Shown here piece after piece: positions 21,543 to 31,058 of a stretch of 64,000 nucleotides of DNA. Position 1 is the first letter of the stretch, and each line of letters opens with the position of its first letter. Origin of the DNA: Marinobacter piscis. GTDB taxonomy: Bacteria > Pseudomonadota > Gammaproteobacteria > Pseudomonadales > Oleiphilaceae. The stretch is from contig NZ_VCGX01000001.1 of NCBI RefSeq assembly GCF_007671655.1, forward strand, positions 901,917-965,916. The letters run 5' to 3'. The notes beneath the pieces were generated by a model, which ran no database searches, was not told the DNA's origin, and saw only the letters and a list, made by a program, of their open reading frames with translations. The translations under genes and the position numbers were made by a program.

Positions 21543-23537
21543 ATGAAAGAGCAAATATTAACCGGCTGTGCACGCGCTGCTGTTTTTGGTCTTGCAGGGT
21601 TGCCTGCATTGGTATCCGCTCAGGCTGCTGAAGAAAGTGTGTTCATTCGGGTAACGGAAGGGCGCGTGACAGGCAACCCTGAAGCGGTGCTGGCCAGTGA
21701 GCCGGTCAGCCGGCTGGCGTCTGATCCTTCGGTCTCCCTGTCCCGGATGGGCGGTCGTGGCCTTGAGCCTGTGGTACGCGGGCAAAGTCAGGAAAGAGTG
21801 GACGTATTACTGGATGGTATCCGTGTGGAGGGCGCTTGCCCCAACCGGATGGATCCACCAACCAGCCGTTTGAGCAGTGCGTTGGTGCCAGCTCTGGAAG
21901 TCAGAACCAATAACCGCACCCTGCGCTGGGGGCCCATTGCAGGTGGGCAGGTGATTGCCACCACAGCTGATCCGCAATTCAACGGTAATGCAACCACTGG
22001 CCAGGTGACGATGAGTGGATCCGATAACGGTAACGGTAAACTGGTGAATGCTGCGGCGGCTGTCGGAAGTGAGGCGGCCTGGTTAAGGTTATCTGGCGGC
22101 TATGACGAAGCTAACGATTATGAAGACGGCGACGGTAATAAAGTGCGCAGCGCCTATGAAAATGCGGAAGGCCGTGTTGACGCTGCCTGGACGGCGGAGA
22201 ACGGGCTTTTCATCAAAGGCATGATCAGTCGCCAGGAAGAAAGTGATGTCAAATACGCCGGTTCTGGTATGGACGCACCACAAACCGACACGGATATTTA
22301 CCGCATGGAGATTGGCTCTCCGGTGGCCAGGGGCGAGTGGAGCCTGCTGGCCTGGCAGGCGGATGTGGATCACATTATGGACAACTTCAGCCTGCGCCCG
22401 GCAGGCATGATGAAAATGCAGACAGATTCCATTACCGAAACCCGTGGCCTGCGTTTTACGCTCGATCAGAGCCCAAACAGTTCAACGGATTGGGCCATAG
22501 GTGCCGATGTGGAGACCAACGACTGGGATGCCACATTATTCAACGTCACCAACCCTATGCCAATGGCCGTTTCACTCATGTGGCCAGGTGTGGAACGTGA
22601 GCGTGCCGGGTTTTTTGCCGAGGTTTTCCGGCGCCTGGGTCGCGACGTAAAAGTTGGAGCTGGCCTGCGGTATGACCGTGTGGAAATGGACGCCACCAAG
22701 GCAGGTGAAGCCGCGAGCATGAGCATGACCCCGGCCATGCTTTATCGGAGTGCGTACGGGAGCACAGATGTAGAAACAGAAGATAACAATATCAGCGGAT
22801 TTGTCACCGGTGAGTGGCGCCTGCCGCAGAATAAGGCGCTGACGTTCACAGCCAGCCGCAGCGTGCGCAGCCCGGCGGTCACTGAGCGCTACCTGGCACG
22901 GAACACCATGAATGATAGCTGGATTGGTAACCCCGGTCTGGAGACCGAAAAACACCACAAGTTGGAGCTTGCCCTGAGTGGTAGTAGGGATCAGTGGAGC
23001 TGGAAGCCGACGGTCTGGGTCGATCAGGTGGATGATTTTGTGCTGCGCTATAAAGAAACACCGACGGATACTCGCCACAAGAATATTGACGCGCGGCTGC
23101 TGGGTGTTGAGGTGAAGATCGGCTGGACAGATGGCACATGGAACAGCAGCAGTGCGCTGGCCACTGTTCGTGGCGAGAACCGTGATGATGACAAGGCGCT
23201 GCCGCAGATTCCTCCTGTGCAGTTTGTACAGACACTGGGCTGGCAGCGCCGCGGCCACCAGGTTGAGGCAGAGTGGCAGCTGGCCCGCCGCCAGGACCGG
23301 ATTGATCCACAATCCGGGCTCGATGCAGGGACTTCACCTGGATATGGTGTGTTCAACCTGTCTGGCAGCCACCCGCTGATGGAATACTTCACCTTCAGCT
23401 GGGCACTGGAAAACCTGTTTGATAATACCTGGGCGCCCCATGTGAGCCGCAGAAATACGGATCCGTTTAATGCAGATGCGGTGCGCGTCAATGAGCCGGG
23501 GCGCATGCTGCGCGCGGCACTGACGGCCAGGTGGTAA
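21543..23537 (+). CDS. TonB-dependent copper receptor (OprC/NosA-like)
   Basis: This is an outer-membrane TonB-dependent receptor of 664 residues with an N-terminal signal peptide ending near SAQAAE. The plug domain includes MGGRGLEPVVRGQSQERV and LLDGIRVEGACPNRMDPP. The CPNxMDPPTS element is the hallmark of the copper-receptor subfamily that includes OprC and NosA. The C-terminus ends in an aromatic-containing beta strand (ALTARW), as outer-membrane barrels do. The frame is open from 21459, but the ATG at 21543 directly precedes the signal peptide. A strong terminator follows. Copper would feed the cbb3 oxidase seen later in the window. Confidence 0.9.
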   Translation: MKEQILTGCARAAVFGLAGLPALVSAQAAEESVFIRVTEGRVTGNPEAVLASEPVSRLASDPSVSLSRMGGRGLEPVVRGQSQERVDVLLDGIRVEGACPNRMDPPTSRLSSALVPALEVRTNNRTLRWGPIAGGQVIATTADPQFNGNATTGQVTMSGSDNGNGKLVNAAAAVGSEAAWLRLSGGYDEANDYEDGDGNKVRSAYENAEGRVDAAWTAENGLFIKGMISRQEESDVKYAGSGMDAPQTDTDIYRMEIGSPVARGEWSLLAWQADVDHIMDNFSLRPAGMMKMQTDSITETRGLRFTLDQSPNSSTDWAIGADVETNDWDATLFNVTNPMPMAVSLMWPGVERERAGFFAEVFRRLGRDVKVGAGLRYDRVEMDATKAGEAASMSMTPAMLYRSAYGSTDVETEDNNISGFVTGEWRLPQNKALTFTASRSVRSPAVTERYLARNTMNDSWIGNPGLETEKHHKLELALSGSRDQWSWKPTVWVDQVDDFVLRYKETPTDTRHKNIDARLLGVEVKIGWTDGTWNSSSALATVRGENRDDDKALPQIPPVQFVQTLGWQRRGHQVEAEWQLARRQDRIDPQSGLDAGTSPGYGVFNLSGSHPLMEYFTFSWALENLFDNTWAPHVSRRNTDPFNADAVRVNEPGRMLRAALTARW

Positions 23538-23591
23538 GCAAACCCTGTAATAGCGGTTGCCCGCTTCTCATAGCCGGCGGGTAGCACTTTG

Positions 23592-23628
23592 CCCTGTGCA
23601 GGATTACATCCCTGCACAGGGTTTTTTT
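23592..23628 (+). terminator. Rho-independent terminator after the copper receptor gene
   Basis: A perfect 11-base stem (CCCTGTGCAGG at 23592-23602 and CCTGCACAGGG at 23611-23621) has an eight-base loop and is followed by seven T residues. It lies 55 bases after the receptor stop codon and is the clearest terminator in the window. Confidence 0.92.
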
Positions 23629-23658
23629 GTTTTCAGGGTGCTCGCGTTGGTCTGTCTT

Positions 23659-23686
23659 ACACCAGGGTATATTGATAATCTGGTGT
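23659..23686 (+). promoter_or_regulatory. Inverted repeat upstream of the RND pump genes (possible repressor site)
   Basis: ACACCAG at 23659-23665 and CTGGTGT at 23680-23686 form a perfect seven-base inverted repeat with a 14-base spacer. It sits 34 bases upstream of the adaptor gene, where a promoter is expected. The spacer contains TTGATA. RND pump operons are commonly controlled by TetR-type repressors binding such dyads. No regulator gene is adjacent, so the partner is unknown. Confidence 0.45.
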
Positions 23687-23719
23687 TATTAACTAATAAC
23701 TGTTTTTCGGGGGTGACTG

Positions 23720-24808
23720 ATGATGAAACCTAAGGCTGTGCTGGGTGCGCTCCTGCTCCTGGTTATTTTTTCGGAACCAGCATTGGCAACAGAGGCAGCA
23801 GTCACCCCGGAAACTGTGTCTGTTGAGCGCCTGGCATTACCGGAAACGCTGGTTCTTGATGGCCTGATCGAGGCAGTTCAGCAGAGCACCGTGTCCGCCC
23901 AGACCAGTGGCACAGTGCAGAAACTGCCGTTCGATGTAGATGATTCGGTAGCCGCAGGAGATCTGATTGTTCAGCTGGAAAGCAGTGAACAGCGCTCCCG
24001 GGTTAACCAGGCACAGGGTGGCCGGGATGAAGCGCAGGCCTCTCTTGACGATGCCCGGCAGCAGTTTGAACGGGTGAGCACGTTACATGAGCGTGCACTG
24101 GTTTCCCGGCAGGAGCTTGACCGTGCCCGGAATAACCTGGCGGGTGCCAGGGCGCGTCTTGAGCGTGCAGAAGCGGCTCTGGCAGAAGCCAGAGAGCAGC
24201 TGAGCTATACCCGGATAGTTGCACCCTATGGCGGCATACTGACTGAGCGCCACGTGGAACTTGGCGAGTCTGTCAGTCCGGGGCAGCCTTTGCTCAGTGG
24301 TCTGACCCTGGAGCAGCTTCGCGTTGTTGTGGATTTGCCGCAACAATACGCGGACCTTGCCCGGCGTGACCGTCAGGCGAAAGTTACCCTAGCCGATGGC
24401 CGGGTACTGCAAACGGGTGCGATGACGTTTTACCCGTACGCCGACCCTGCCACCCATACCTTCCGGTTACGAATGCGCCTCAATGAACCAAACGGATCCT
24501 TGTTTCCGGGCATGTTGGTGAAAGTCGACATTCCGGTTGCCTGGCGGGAGGCACTCTGGATACCAGAAGGCAGTCTGGTGCAGCGCAGTGAGCTGAGGGC
24601 GGTGTTTGTGCTGGATGACAACGGCCAGCCACGACTGCGCCAGGTGCGTACCGGAACGCATCAGGACGGCCGGCTGGAAGTGCTGGCTGGCCTGAACGAG
24701 GGCGAAAAAGTGGTTCTTTACCCGGGCAAACTGGTCGGTTCAGAACGCCTGAACCTTTCAGCTGCCTCAGAAGCGGATGGTCATTCGGATGAGGAGGCAG
24801 GGAATTGA
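23720..24808 (+). CDS. RND efflux periplasmic adaptor (HlyD/AcrA family)
   Basis: This is the membrane-fusion subunit of an RND efflux pump, 362 residues. A signal sequence ends near LATEAA. A lipoyl-like half (TVSAQTSGTVQKLPFDVDDSV) is followed by a helical hairpin from about residue 95 to 165, a second lipoyl half (RIVAPYGGILTERHVELGE) and a beta-barrel part. It would bridge the inner-membrane pump to an outer-membrane channel, which is not encoded here. Two ATGs are adjacent at 23720 and 23723. The stop overlaps the permease start by four bases. Confidence 0.92.
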   Translation: MMKPKAVLGALLLLVIFSEPALATEAAVTPETVSVERLALPETLVLDGLIEAVQQSTVSAQTSGTVQKLPFDVDDSVAAGDLIVQLESSEQRSRVNQAQGGRDEAQASLDDARQQFERVSTLHERALVSRQELDRARNNLAGARARLERAEAALAEAREQLSYTRIVAPYGGILTERHVELGESVSPGQPLLSGLTLEQLRVVVDLPQQYADLARRDRQAKVTLADGRVLQTGAMTFYPYADPATHTFRLRMRLNEPNGSLFPGMLVKVDIPVAWREALWIPEGSLVQRSELRAVFVLDDNGQPRLRQVRTGTHQDGRLEVLAGLNEGEKVVLYPGKLVGSERLNLSAASEADGHSDEEAGN

Positions 24809-27800
24809 GTCGTAAACTGCCTCCGGTCGGCCCCTCTGGTGCTATTGCCCGGGTTTTTCAGGATAATCATTTAACGCCTCTGTTGGCTCTGCTGGCCATT
24901 ATTCTTGGTGTGCTTGCCGTGGTTGTAACACCGAAAGAAGAAGAGCCACAGATCGACGTGACCATGGCGGATATCATGGTGGCCTTTCCCGGAGCCAGTA
25001 CCCAGGAAGTGGAAAGCGCTATTAGCACCCCGGCTGAGCAGGTGATGAGTGAGATTTCCGGGGTTGAGCACGTATTTTCTGTATCCCGTCAGGGGCAGGC
25101 GGTGATTACCGTGCAGTTTGAAGTCGGCATTCCGCGGCAGGAAGCGCTTGTGCGACTTTATAACCAGGTGTATTCCAATCAGGATTGGCTGCCCCGGGAT
25201 CTTGGCGCTACGCAACCGGTCGTCAAGCCCAAGGGCATTGATGATGTGCCGGTTATGACACTGACTTTATATGATCCGGTTAACGGGCATACCGGAGAAG
25301 AGCTGACCCGGTTGGCCCATATGCTTGAGGTGGCACTTAAACGGGTGCCCGGAACCCGGGATGTTTACACCGTGGGTGGTATTCCGGATCGGGTGGATAT
25401 TCAGTTTGACCCGGCTCTGCTGGCAGGATTCAACCTGACCCTGAGTGATATTCGTGATGCCCTGAAAGCGGCAAATGCAAGCAGTCAGGAAGTCCGCGTT
25501 ACTCGCGATAACCTCTCTATCCCGGTTCAGGCGGGAACGTTGCTGGAAAGCGTCGAAGATGTTCGCCAGCTGGTTGTAGGCATGCAGAACGGCGCGGCCG
25601 TTTATCTGGATGATGTGGCCCGGGTCCGCCGCGGCGGCACGGCACCCGACCAGAGTGTAATGACGGGTTTCGGGCCAGCGGCAAAGGCAGAAGGCGCCGG
25701 CAGGCCCGGAGAAGTGTTTCCGGCGGTGACGCTGGCCGTGGCGAAAAAGTCCGGACAAAACGCTGTGGATATTACCACAGCAATTGCGGAGCGGCTGGAG
25801 CAGATTCGCAACCGTGCTCTGCCGGAAGGTATAGAGGTGATCGTGACCCGGGATTACGGCGACACAGCCTCTGCCAAGGCCCGCAAGCTTATTACCGACC
25901 TGATATCCGCCACACTGAGCGTTGTGTTGCTGGTGCTGTTGGCAATGGGGTGGCGCCAGGCCCTGATTGTCGGCATCGCCGTATTGATAACACTGCTGCT
26001 GACACTGGTGTTCTCATGGGCCTGGGGCTTTACATTAAACCGGGTATCGCTTTTCGCATTGATTTTCTCCATCGGCATTCTGGTGGATGACGGCATTGTG
26101 ATTACCGAGAACATCAACCGCCGGATTCGTACTTCCAGCCACGCTTTGAAAGACATTATTCCGGTTGCTGTAGATGAAGTAGGTACCCCTACGATCATGG
26201 CCAGCCTTACAATAATGGCGGCTCTGCTACCCATGGCTTTTGTAACCGGCCTTATGGGTCCCTACATGAGCCCGATACCCATCAACGCCTCCGCTGGCAT
26301 GGTGTGGTCCCAGATCGTTGCCTTTGTCGTTGCGCCCTGGCTGGCATTCCGGCTGCTGAAGCGAAGAAAGGGTGAAGCGGCCACTGAGTCAGACGAAGCA
26401 GGCAGCTCTGCAGATGGCGTCGGCTCCATACCGCTGAAAATTTTCGGGAGCATCATTACGCCATTTTTAGGCGATCACCGCTGGCGTCGCCGCGTGCTTG
26501 CGCTGGGTGTACTCCTGCTGACGCTGGCAGCCGCCTCTTTGCCGGTGTTTCAGGCAGTTATCATGAAAATGCTGCCTTTTGATAATAAATCGGAAATGCA
26601 GGTTGTAGTGGATATGCCGGAGCGGGCACCGGTTGAGCAGACTCAGCGGGTGCTGATGGAAATGGGGCATTATCTGGAAAGCGTTGAAGAGGTAACCAGC
26701 TGGCAGACCTATGCCGGTACTGCTGCGCCTATAAACTTCAATGGCCTGGTGCGCCAGTATTACCTGCGCAGTGATCCGTATCAGGGCGATATCCAGATCA
26801 ATCTCAGCAGTGAAGAAAACAGATCCCGGCCATCCCACGACATAGCTCAGGCATTACGGGCTCCGCTGACTGCCATCGGTAATCGTTACGATGCCAGCGT
26901 TAAAATTGTCGAAGTGCCGCCCGGGCCGCCGGTATTGTCACCTGTGGTGGCGGAAATTTACGGTGCAGATGCAGAGCAGCGAGCCAGCCTGGCGCGCTCG
27001 GTCGCGGCCGGGATGGCTGAGGTGCAGGGGCTGGTGGACATTGATACCACGCTGGAAGCGCCTACCCGGCAATGGGAAATTGAAGTGGATCGCGCCCGGG
27101 CAGCTCGCTTTGGCGTCTCTCAGGCCCAGGTTGTAGACGCTTTACAGATGGCGCTCGGGGGCATGAATGTCAGCTTTCTGCACGATGATCACGCTAAATA
27201 CCCGGTGCCTATCCGGGTCACGCTTGATGATGCAGGCAAGGCTCAGCCATCGGTACTTATGTCTTTGAAGGTGCGCAGCCGCAACGGTAATCTGGTCTCT
27301 CTGGCCAGTATTGCCCGGGTACGTGAAGCGGACTGGATGGGGGCCATTTACCACAAGAACCTGCTGCCGGTGACTTACGTAACCGCTGATATGGCGGGTG
27401 AGGTGGATTCGCCCCTGTACGGCATGTTCGCCATGGTTTCACGCCTGAAGCAACAGGAAAGCGCGCCGGAGCAGTACTTTATTGATCAGCCGCCGGTACC
27501 CGAGAAAGGTACACTCAAATGGGACGGCGAGTGGCAGATTACCTATGAGACTTTCCGCGACATGGGCGCCGCCTACAGTGTGGGAGTCTTCATGATATTT
27601 GTATTGCTGGTGGCGCAGTTCCGCTCATACATCCTGCCATTGGTCATTATGGCACCTATTCCGTTGACCCTGATTGGTATTATGCCCGGGCATGCGCTGC
27701 TTGGCCGGGAGTTTACCGCGACCAGCATGATTGGCATGATTGCTCTGGCAGGCATTATCGTGCGTAACTCCATTTTGCTGGTGGTTTTTATCCGACAGCT

Positions 27801-28035
27801 TCTGGAAGAGGGTGTTGAGCTGGACCGTGCGGTGGTTCTGGCGGCTGCTGTGCGTATCAAGCCGATAGCTCTGACGGCTGTGTCGGCAATGGTAGGCGCT
27901 TACTTTATTCTGGACGACCCGATCTTCAACGGCCTTGCCATCTCGCTGGTGTTCGGGCTAGCTCTCTCTACACTGCTGACTGTTGTAGTGGTGCCATTGC
28001 TGTATTACTCGCTTGCCCGGCGGAAATGGGTCTAG
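24805..28035 (+). CDS. RND efflux permease (AcrB superfamily)
   Basis: This is a proton-driven inner-membrane pump of 1076 residues with the usual duplicated RND layout: helix 1 at about 25-42, a large periplasmic loop, a helix bundle, then the second half. The proton-relay pair is visible in GILVDDGIVITENINRR. The start ATTGAGTCG uses a TTG overlapping the adaptor stop. A hydrophilic insert, EAATESDEAGSSADGVGS, lies between the halves. The substrate cannot be told; the closest groups include acriflavine-type multidrug pumps and simpler two-gene exporters. Confidence 0.92.
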   Translation: MSRKLPPVGPSGAIARVFQDNHLTPLLALLAIILGVLAVVVTPKEEEPQIDVTMADIMVAFPGASTQEVESAISTPAEQVMSEISGVEHVFSVSRQGQAVITVQFEVGIPRQEALVRLYNQVYSNQDWLPRDLGATQPVVKPKGIDDVPVMTLTLYDPVNGHTGEELTRLAHMLEVALKRVPGTRDVYTVGGIPDRVDIQFDPALLAGFNLTLSDIRDALKAANASSQEVRVTRDNLSIPVQAGTLLESVEDVRQLVVGMQNGAAVYLDDVARVRRGGTAPDQSVMTGFGPAAKAEGAGRPGEVFPAVTLAVAKKSGQNAVDITTAIAERLEQIRNRALPEGIEVIVTRDYGDTASAKARKLITDLISATLSVVLLVLLAMGWRQALIVGIAVLITLLLTLVFSWAWGFTLNRVSLFALIFSIGILVDDGIVITENINRRIRTSSHALKDIIPVAVDEVGTPTIMASLTIMAALLPMAFVTGLMGPYMSPIPINASAGMVWSQIVAFVVAPWLAFRLLKRRKGEAATESDEAGSSADGVGSIPLKIFGSIITPFLGDHRWRRRVLALGVLLLTLAAASLPVFQAVIMKMLPFDNKSEMQVVVDMPERAPVEQTQRVLMEMGHYLESVEEVTSWQTYAGTAAPINFNGLVRQYYLRSDPYQGDIQINLSSEENRSRPSHDIAQALRAPLTAIGNRYDASVKIVEVPPGPPVLSPVVAEIYGADAEQRASLARSVAAGMAEVQGLVDIDTTLEAPTRQWEIEVDRARAARFGVSQAQVVDALQMALGGMNVSFLHDDHAKYPVPIRVTLDDAGKAQPSVLMSLKVRSRNGNLVSLASIARVREADWMGAIYHKNLLPVTYVTADMAGEVDSPLYGMFAMVSRLKQQESAPEQYFIDQPPVPEKGTLKWDGEWQITYETFRDMGAAYSVGVFMIFVLLVAQFRSYILPLVIMAPIPLTLIGIMPGHALLGREFTATSMIGMIALAGIIVRNSILLVVFIRQLLEEGVELDRAVVLAAAVRIKPIALTAVSAMVGAYFILDDPIFNGLAISLVFGLALSTLLTVVVVPLLYYSLARRKWV

Positions 28036-28065
28036 TATCACCAGTACCAAAAGGAGGGCGCATAA

Positions 28066-28746
28066 GTGACAGATTCACTACTGGCTGTGCGTGGCCTGAG
28101 CAAGCATTTTATCAGTGGCAATGAGACGGTTCCGGTAATTGAGAAGCTGTCGTTTACGCTCGGACAGGGCCAGTCACTGGCACTGACTGGCCGTTCCGGC
28201 TCCGGGAAAAGCACGCTGCTGAATCTGCTGTGTGGTCTTGAGTGGCCGGATACCGGCACCATTGTTATGCAGGAGCAGGTGTTTGATGCTGGCCGCGCGC
28301 GAGGGCGAGGCACCACCGAGGCCTGGTCGGCCTTGCGCCGGCAACATATTGGTGTGGTATTTCAGGAAGCGAACCTGATGCCCGCCCTGTCGCTGCTGGA
28401 CAATGTGCGGTTCCGGGCCCGGCTTGCAGGCCGGGACCCGAAAAACAGCGAAGACTGGCTTACGCGCCTGGATATAAGTGAGCTGGCCGGGCGTTATCCG
28501 GACCAGGTATCCGGGGGCCAGCGTCAGCGTGCGGCGCTGGCAATGGTGTTTGCCATGGAACCGGCGTTGATTCTGGCAGACGAACCTACCGGGAGTCTTG
28601 ATCGCCACACATCCGATGAGGTTATCCGGGAGCTGTTCAGTCTTCAGGTCCGCTATGGCTGCAGTCTGGTTCTGGCAACTCACGATGCCGAGCTGGCGGA
28701 CAGCTGCCAGCACCACCTGGATCTTGGCCACCTGAGTGGCGTATGA
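28066..28746 (+). CDS. ABC transporter ATPase (LolD/AttE-like)
   Basis: This is a cytoplasmic ATPase subunit of an MacB/LolD-type ABC system, 226 residues. Walker A is GRSGSGKST at about 43-51, the signature is VSGGQRQRAALAM, and Walker B is LILADEPTGSLD. The GTG at 28066 is preceded by AAGGAGGG at good spacing. It starts 30 bases after the RND permease and overlaps the FtsX-type permease by four bases. With the following permease and AttH-like lipoprotein it resembles the AttEFGH set. Confidence 0.92.
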   Translation: MTDSLLAVRGLSKHFISGNETVPVIEKLSFTLGQGQSLALTGRSGSGKSTLLNLLCGLEWPDTGTIVMQEQVFDAGRARGRGTTEAWSALRRQHIGVVFQEANLMPALSLLDNVRFRARLAGRDPKNSEDWLTRLDISELAGRYPDQVSGGQRQRAALAMVFAMEPALILADEPTGSLDRHTSDEVIRELFSLQVRYGCSLVLATHDAELADSCQHHLDLGHLSGV

Positions 28747-31058
28747 CGGGTATCCGGTCACTTTATCAGCGCTTCTGCCGTACGTTGTTATTGCCCTGGG
28801 CCTTACTCAGTCATTACCGTCGGCATCCCTGGCAGCTGGCTGCGCTGGCCGTCATGATCCTTGTTGCCACCATGTTGTGGACCGGAGTAAGCCACCTGAC
28901 CAGTCAGGCCCGGGCAAGCCTGGATCAGAGTGAGCAGGCCGTCGCGGAGCGGCAACAGGTGGTCCGGCATGATGGTCAGGCGCTGCGAACAGACGATTTT
29001 GTGTCACTGCGCCTGGCGGGCGTGTGTGTTATGCCCTGGCTGGAGGTTACGCCGGAAGCCGGAAACCGCCTGATTGGGATAGACCCACTGGCCGCCCGCT
29101 GTTTTGGTGACGGGGCCGAAGCGCCGGGCAGCTGGGAGCAGCCTCTGGATGGCAGACCCTTTGTGGATATTCACGCTGCCGCCACTACTGACGGAATCAG
29201 GGAAAGCCAGCTATCTCTGCTGGTGTCCGACACCACCCGGGCGGAAGCTCTTCCCCCGGCTTACCAGTTGCGACGTTTTTCCGCAGGTCCGGATACCGGC
29301 GAACTGGGAGACAGTTTTCTGCTCAATCTCGAAGCCCTGGGCATACTGGTGTTACTGATCGCAGCGCTGCTATTGCGGAGTGTGTACCTGCTGGGTCTGA
29401 CGCAGCGCCGGAACAGTTTTGCCTTGTTGCACCGTTTTGGTGTGTCGCCGGATCGGGTCCAGCGTTGGCTAATGCTCGAGACGTTTGTGCTGGCGCTGAT
29501 ATGCGTTGTGCCTGGCGTCTGGCTGGGGCGCTGGCTGGCTGCGGGACTGGGCAGTGGTTTCGGAGAAGCCCTGGACAACCTGTTTGATATTCCTCTTTAT
29601 GCCGGCCAGGGTCAGAGTTGGTTAACGCCGGCCTTGGTTATGCTGGCGGTGGTGAAGGTCGCCTCTCTGGGGGATTGGCTATGGCTCAGATTTCGCCAGC
29701 GCCTTTTTGTCCCGGCACCTGTATGGGCGGGTGTGGCAGCGATGCTGTTGCTGGCGGGCCTGGTTCTGGCGTGGCTGGGTCCGTCCCTGTTCTGGGTATT
29801 TGCAGCCGTTGCTCTGGTGTTTGCCGGGGTTGGCTGGCTGACTCCGGTGGCCGTTGCGCGTCTTGCGCACTGGCAGGCGTTTCGCTCAGAGGCGCCTCTC
29901 GTGCGGTGGCGATACCGGGAGCTTGCGGTTCTGGTCCGGCGCCTGACCCTACCGCTGGTCGCCCTGCAGTTTGCTTTAGCCATGGTGCTGGCGGTTCAGG
30001 CGCTGGTCACCACATTTGAAGACACCTTTGATCACTGGCTGGAGCAACGGCTCGCAGCTGCCTATTACATTGATGTGCCTGCAGGCAGCGACAGCGATGA
30101 AGTTGCCAACTGGCTTGCAGGCCAGCAAACAGAGACGCCCGGCATGGAGTGGCATCGGGTTGTTCGTGGCCACGCGGATTTTGTCGACGCTGGCAAGGCG
30201 GATGGTCAGCAAGTCGACGTATATGCGCTCGCCCCGGTCAGTTCACTGGTTCGCGGGTGGGAGTTTCTGGAGGCAACAGCACGGCCCTGGGAACACCTGG
30301 CTGCCGGTGAGGGGGCGCTGATTAATGAGCAGCTGGCGCGCCGGGAAGAGGTCGGGGCGGGCCGCACCATACAGCTGGACTTTGGCGGGCAGTCCTTAAC
30401 CCTGCCGGTGGTGGGTGTTTATCCGGACTATGGTCGCCCAGTGGGCGAGGTCCTGCTGAATGCTGACAGCTTGCCCGACCAATTCACCCCCCGTTCAGAA
30501 AGTTACGCCATAACGCCGGGGGTGCCCGGCATCGGCCCGGTGGTCGAGGCATTTCATCAGATCTGGGGTGTACAGAGCTTACCCATGCGCGACAGTGATA
30601 CGGTCCGGGAGCTGGCTACTGGTGTGTTTGACCAGACATTTGCACTCACACGTGCAATGACGCTGCTGACCCTGGTGCTGGCAGCATCGTCCTTGCTGAT
30701 GATGGGATGGGTGTTTTTCTCTGCCCGGGCCTGGTATTTCCGGCTGCTTGAGGTTTGGGGAATGCCAAAACCTCAGGTTGCAGCTCAACTGGTACGGTTA
30801 TCGCTGATGCTGACAGGTGGTATTGCCGTGCTGGCACTGCCTTTGGGTATCTGGTTGACCTGGGTGTTGGTACACCGGATTAACCCTCTGGCGTTTGGCT
30901 GGTCGTTACCCATGGCGGTGTACCCGGTATTCTGGCTTGAGCTTGGCCTTCTCAGCCTGATTATCGGGCTAAGTATTGCTGTACTTATGCGCCGGCAGCT
31001 TGGCCGGCCAGGCGTTGCCCCTGTGTCTGCCAACACTCTGGCTGGAGGTGAGCGATGA
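28743..31058 (+). CDS. FtsX-type ABC permease (fused AttF/AttG-like)
   Basis: This is a 771-residue inner-membrane permease with an N-terminal membrane anchor, a periplasmic domain of about 150 residues, and two blocks of hydrophobic helices. FtsX-like repeats lie at about 190-290 (RSVYLLGLTQRRNSFALLHR) and 625-760. Its length suggests the duplicated form of MacB-type permeases that do not form a channel but transmit force to periplasmic partners. It is joined by four-base overlaps to the ATPase gene before it and the lipoprotein gene after it. Confidence 0.88.
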   Translation: MTGIRSLYQRFCRTLLLPWALLSHYRRHPWQLAALAVMILVATMLWTGVSHLTSQARASLDQSEQAVAERQQVVRHDGQALRTDDFVSLRLAGVCVMPWLEVTPEAGNRLIGIDPLAARCFGDGAEAPGSWEQPLDGRPFVDIHAAATTDGIRESQLSLLVSDTTRAEALPPAYQLRRFSAGPDTGELGDSFLLNLEALGILVLLIAALLLRSVYLLGLTQRRNSFALLHRFGVSPDRVQRWLMLETFVLALICVVPGVWLGRWLAAGLGSGFGEALDNLFDIPLYAGQGQSWLTPALVMLAVVKVASLGDWLWLRFRQRLFVPAPVWAGVAAMLLLAGLVLAWLGPSLFWVFAAVALVFAGVGWLTPVAVARLAHWQAFRSEAPLVRWRYRELAVLVRRLTLPLVALQFALAMVLAVQALVTTFEDTFDHWLEQRLAAAYYIDVPAGSDSDEVANWLAGQQTETPGMEWHRVVRGHADFVDAGKADGQQVDVYALAPVSSLVRGWEFLEATARPWEHLAAGEGALINEQLARREEVGAGRTIQLDFGGQSLTLPVVGVYPDYGRPVGEVLLNADSLPDQFTPRSESYAITPGVPGIGPVVEAFHQIWGVQSLPMRDSDTVRELATGVFDQTFALTRAMTLLTLVLAASSLLMMGWVFFSARAWYFRLLEVWGMPKPQVAAQLVRLSLMLTGGIAVLALPLGIWLTWVLVHRINPLAFGWSLPMAVYPVFWLELGLLSLIIGLSIAVLMRRQLGRPGVAPVSANTLAGGER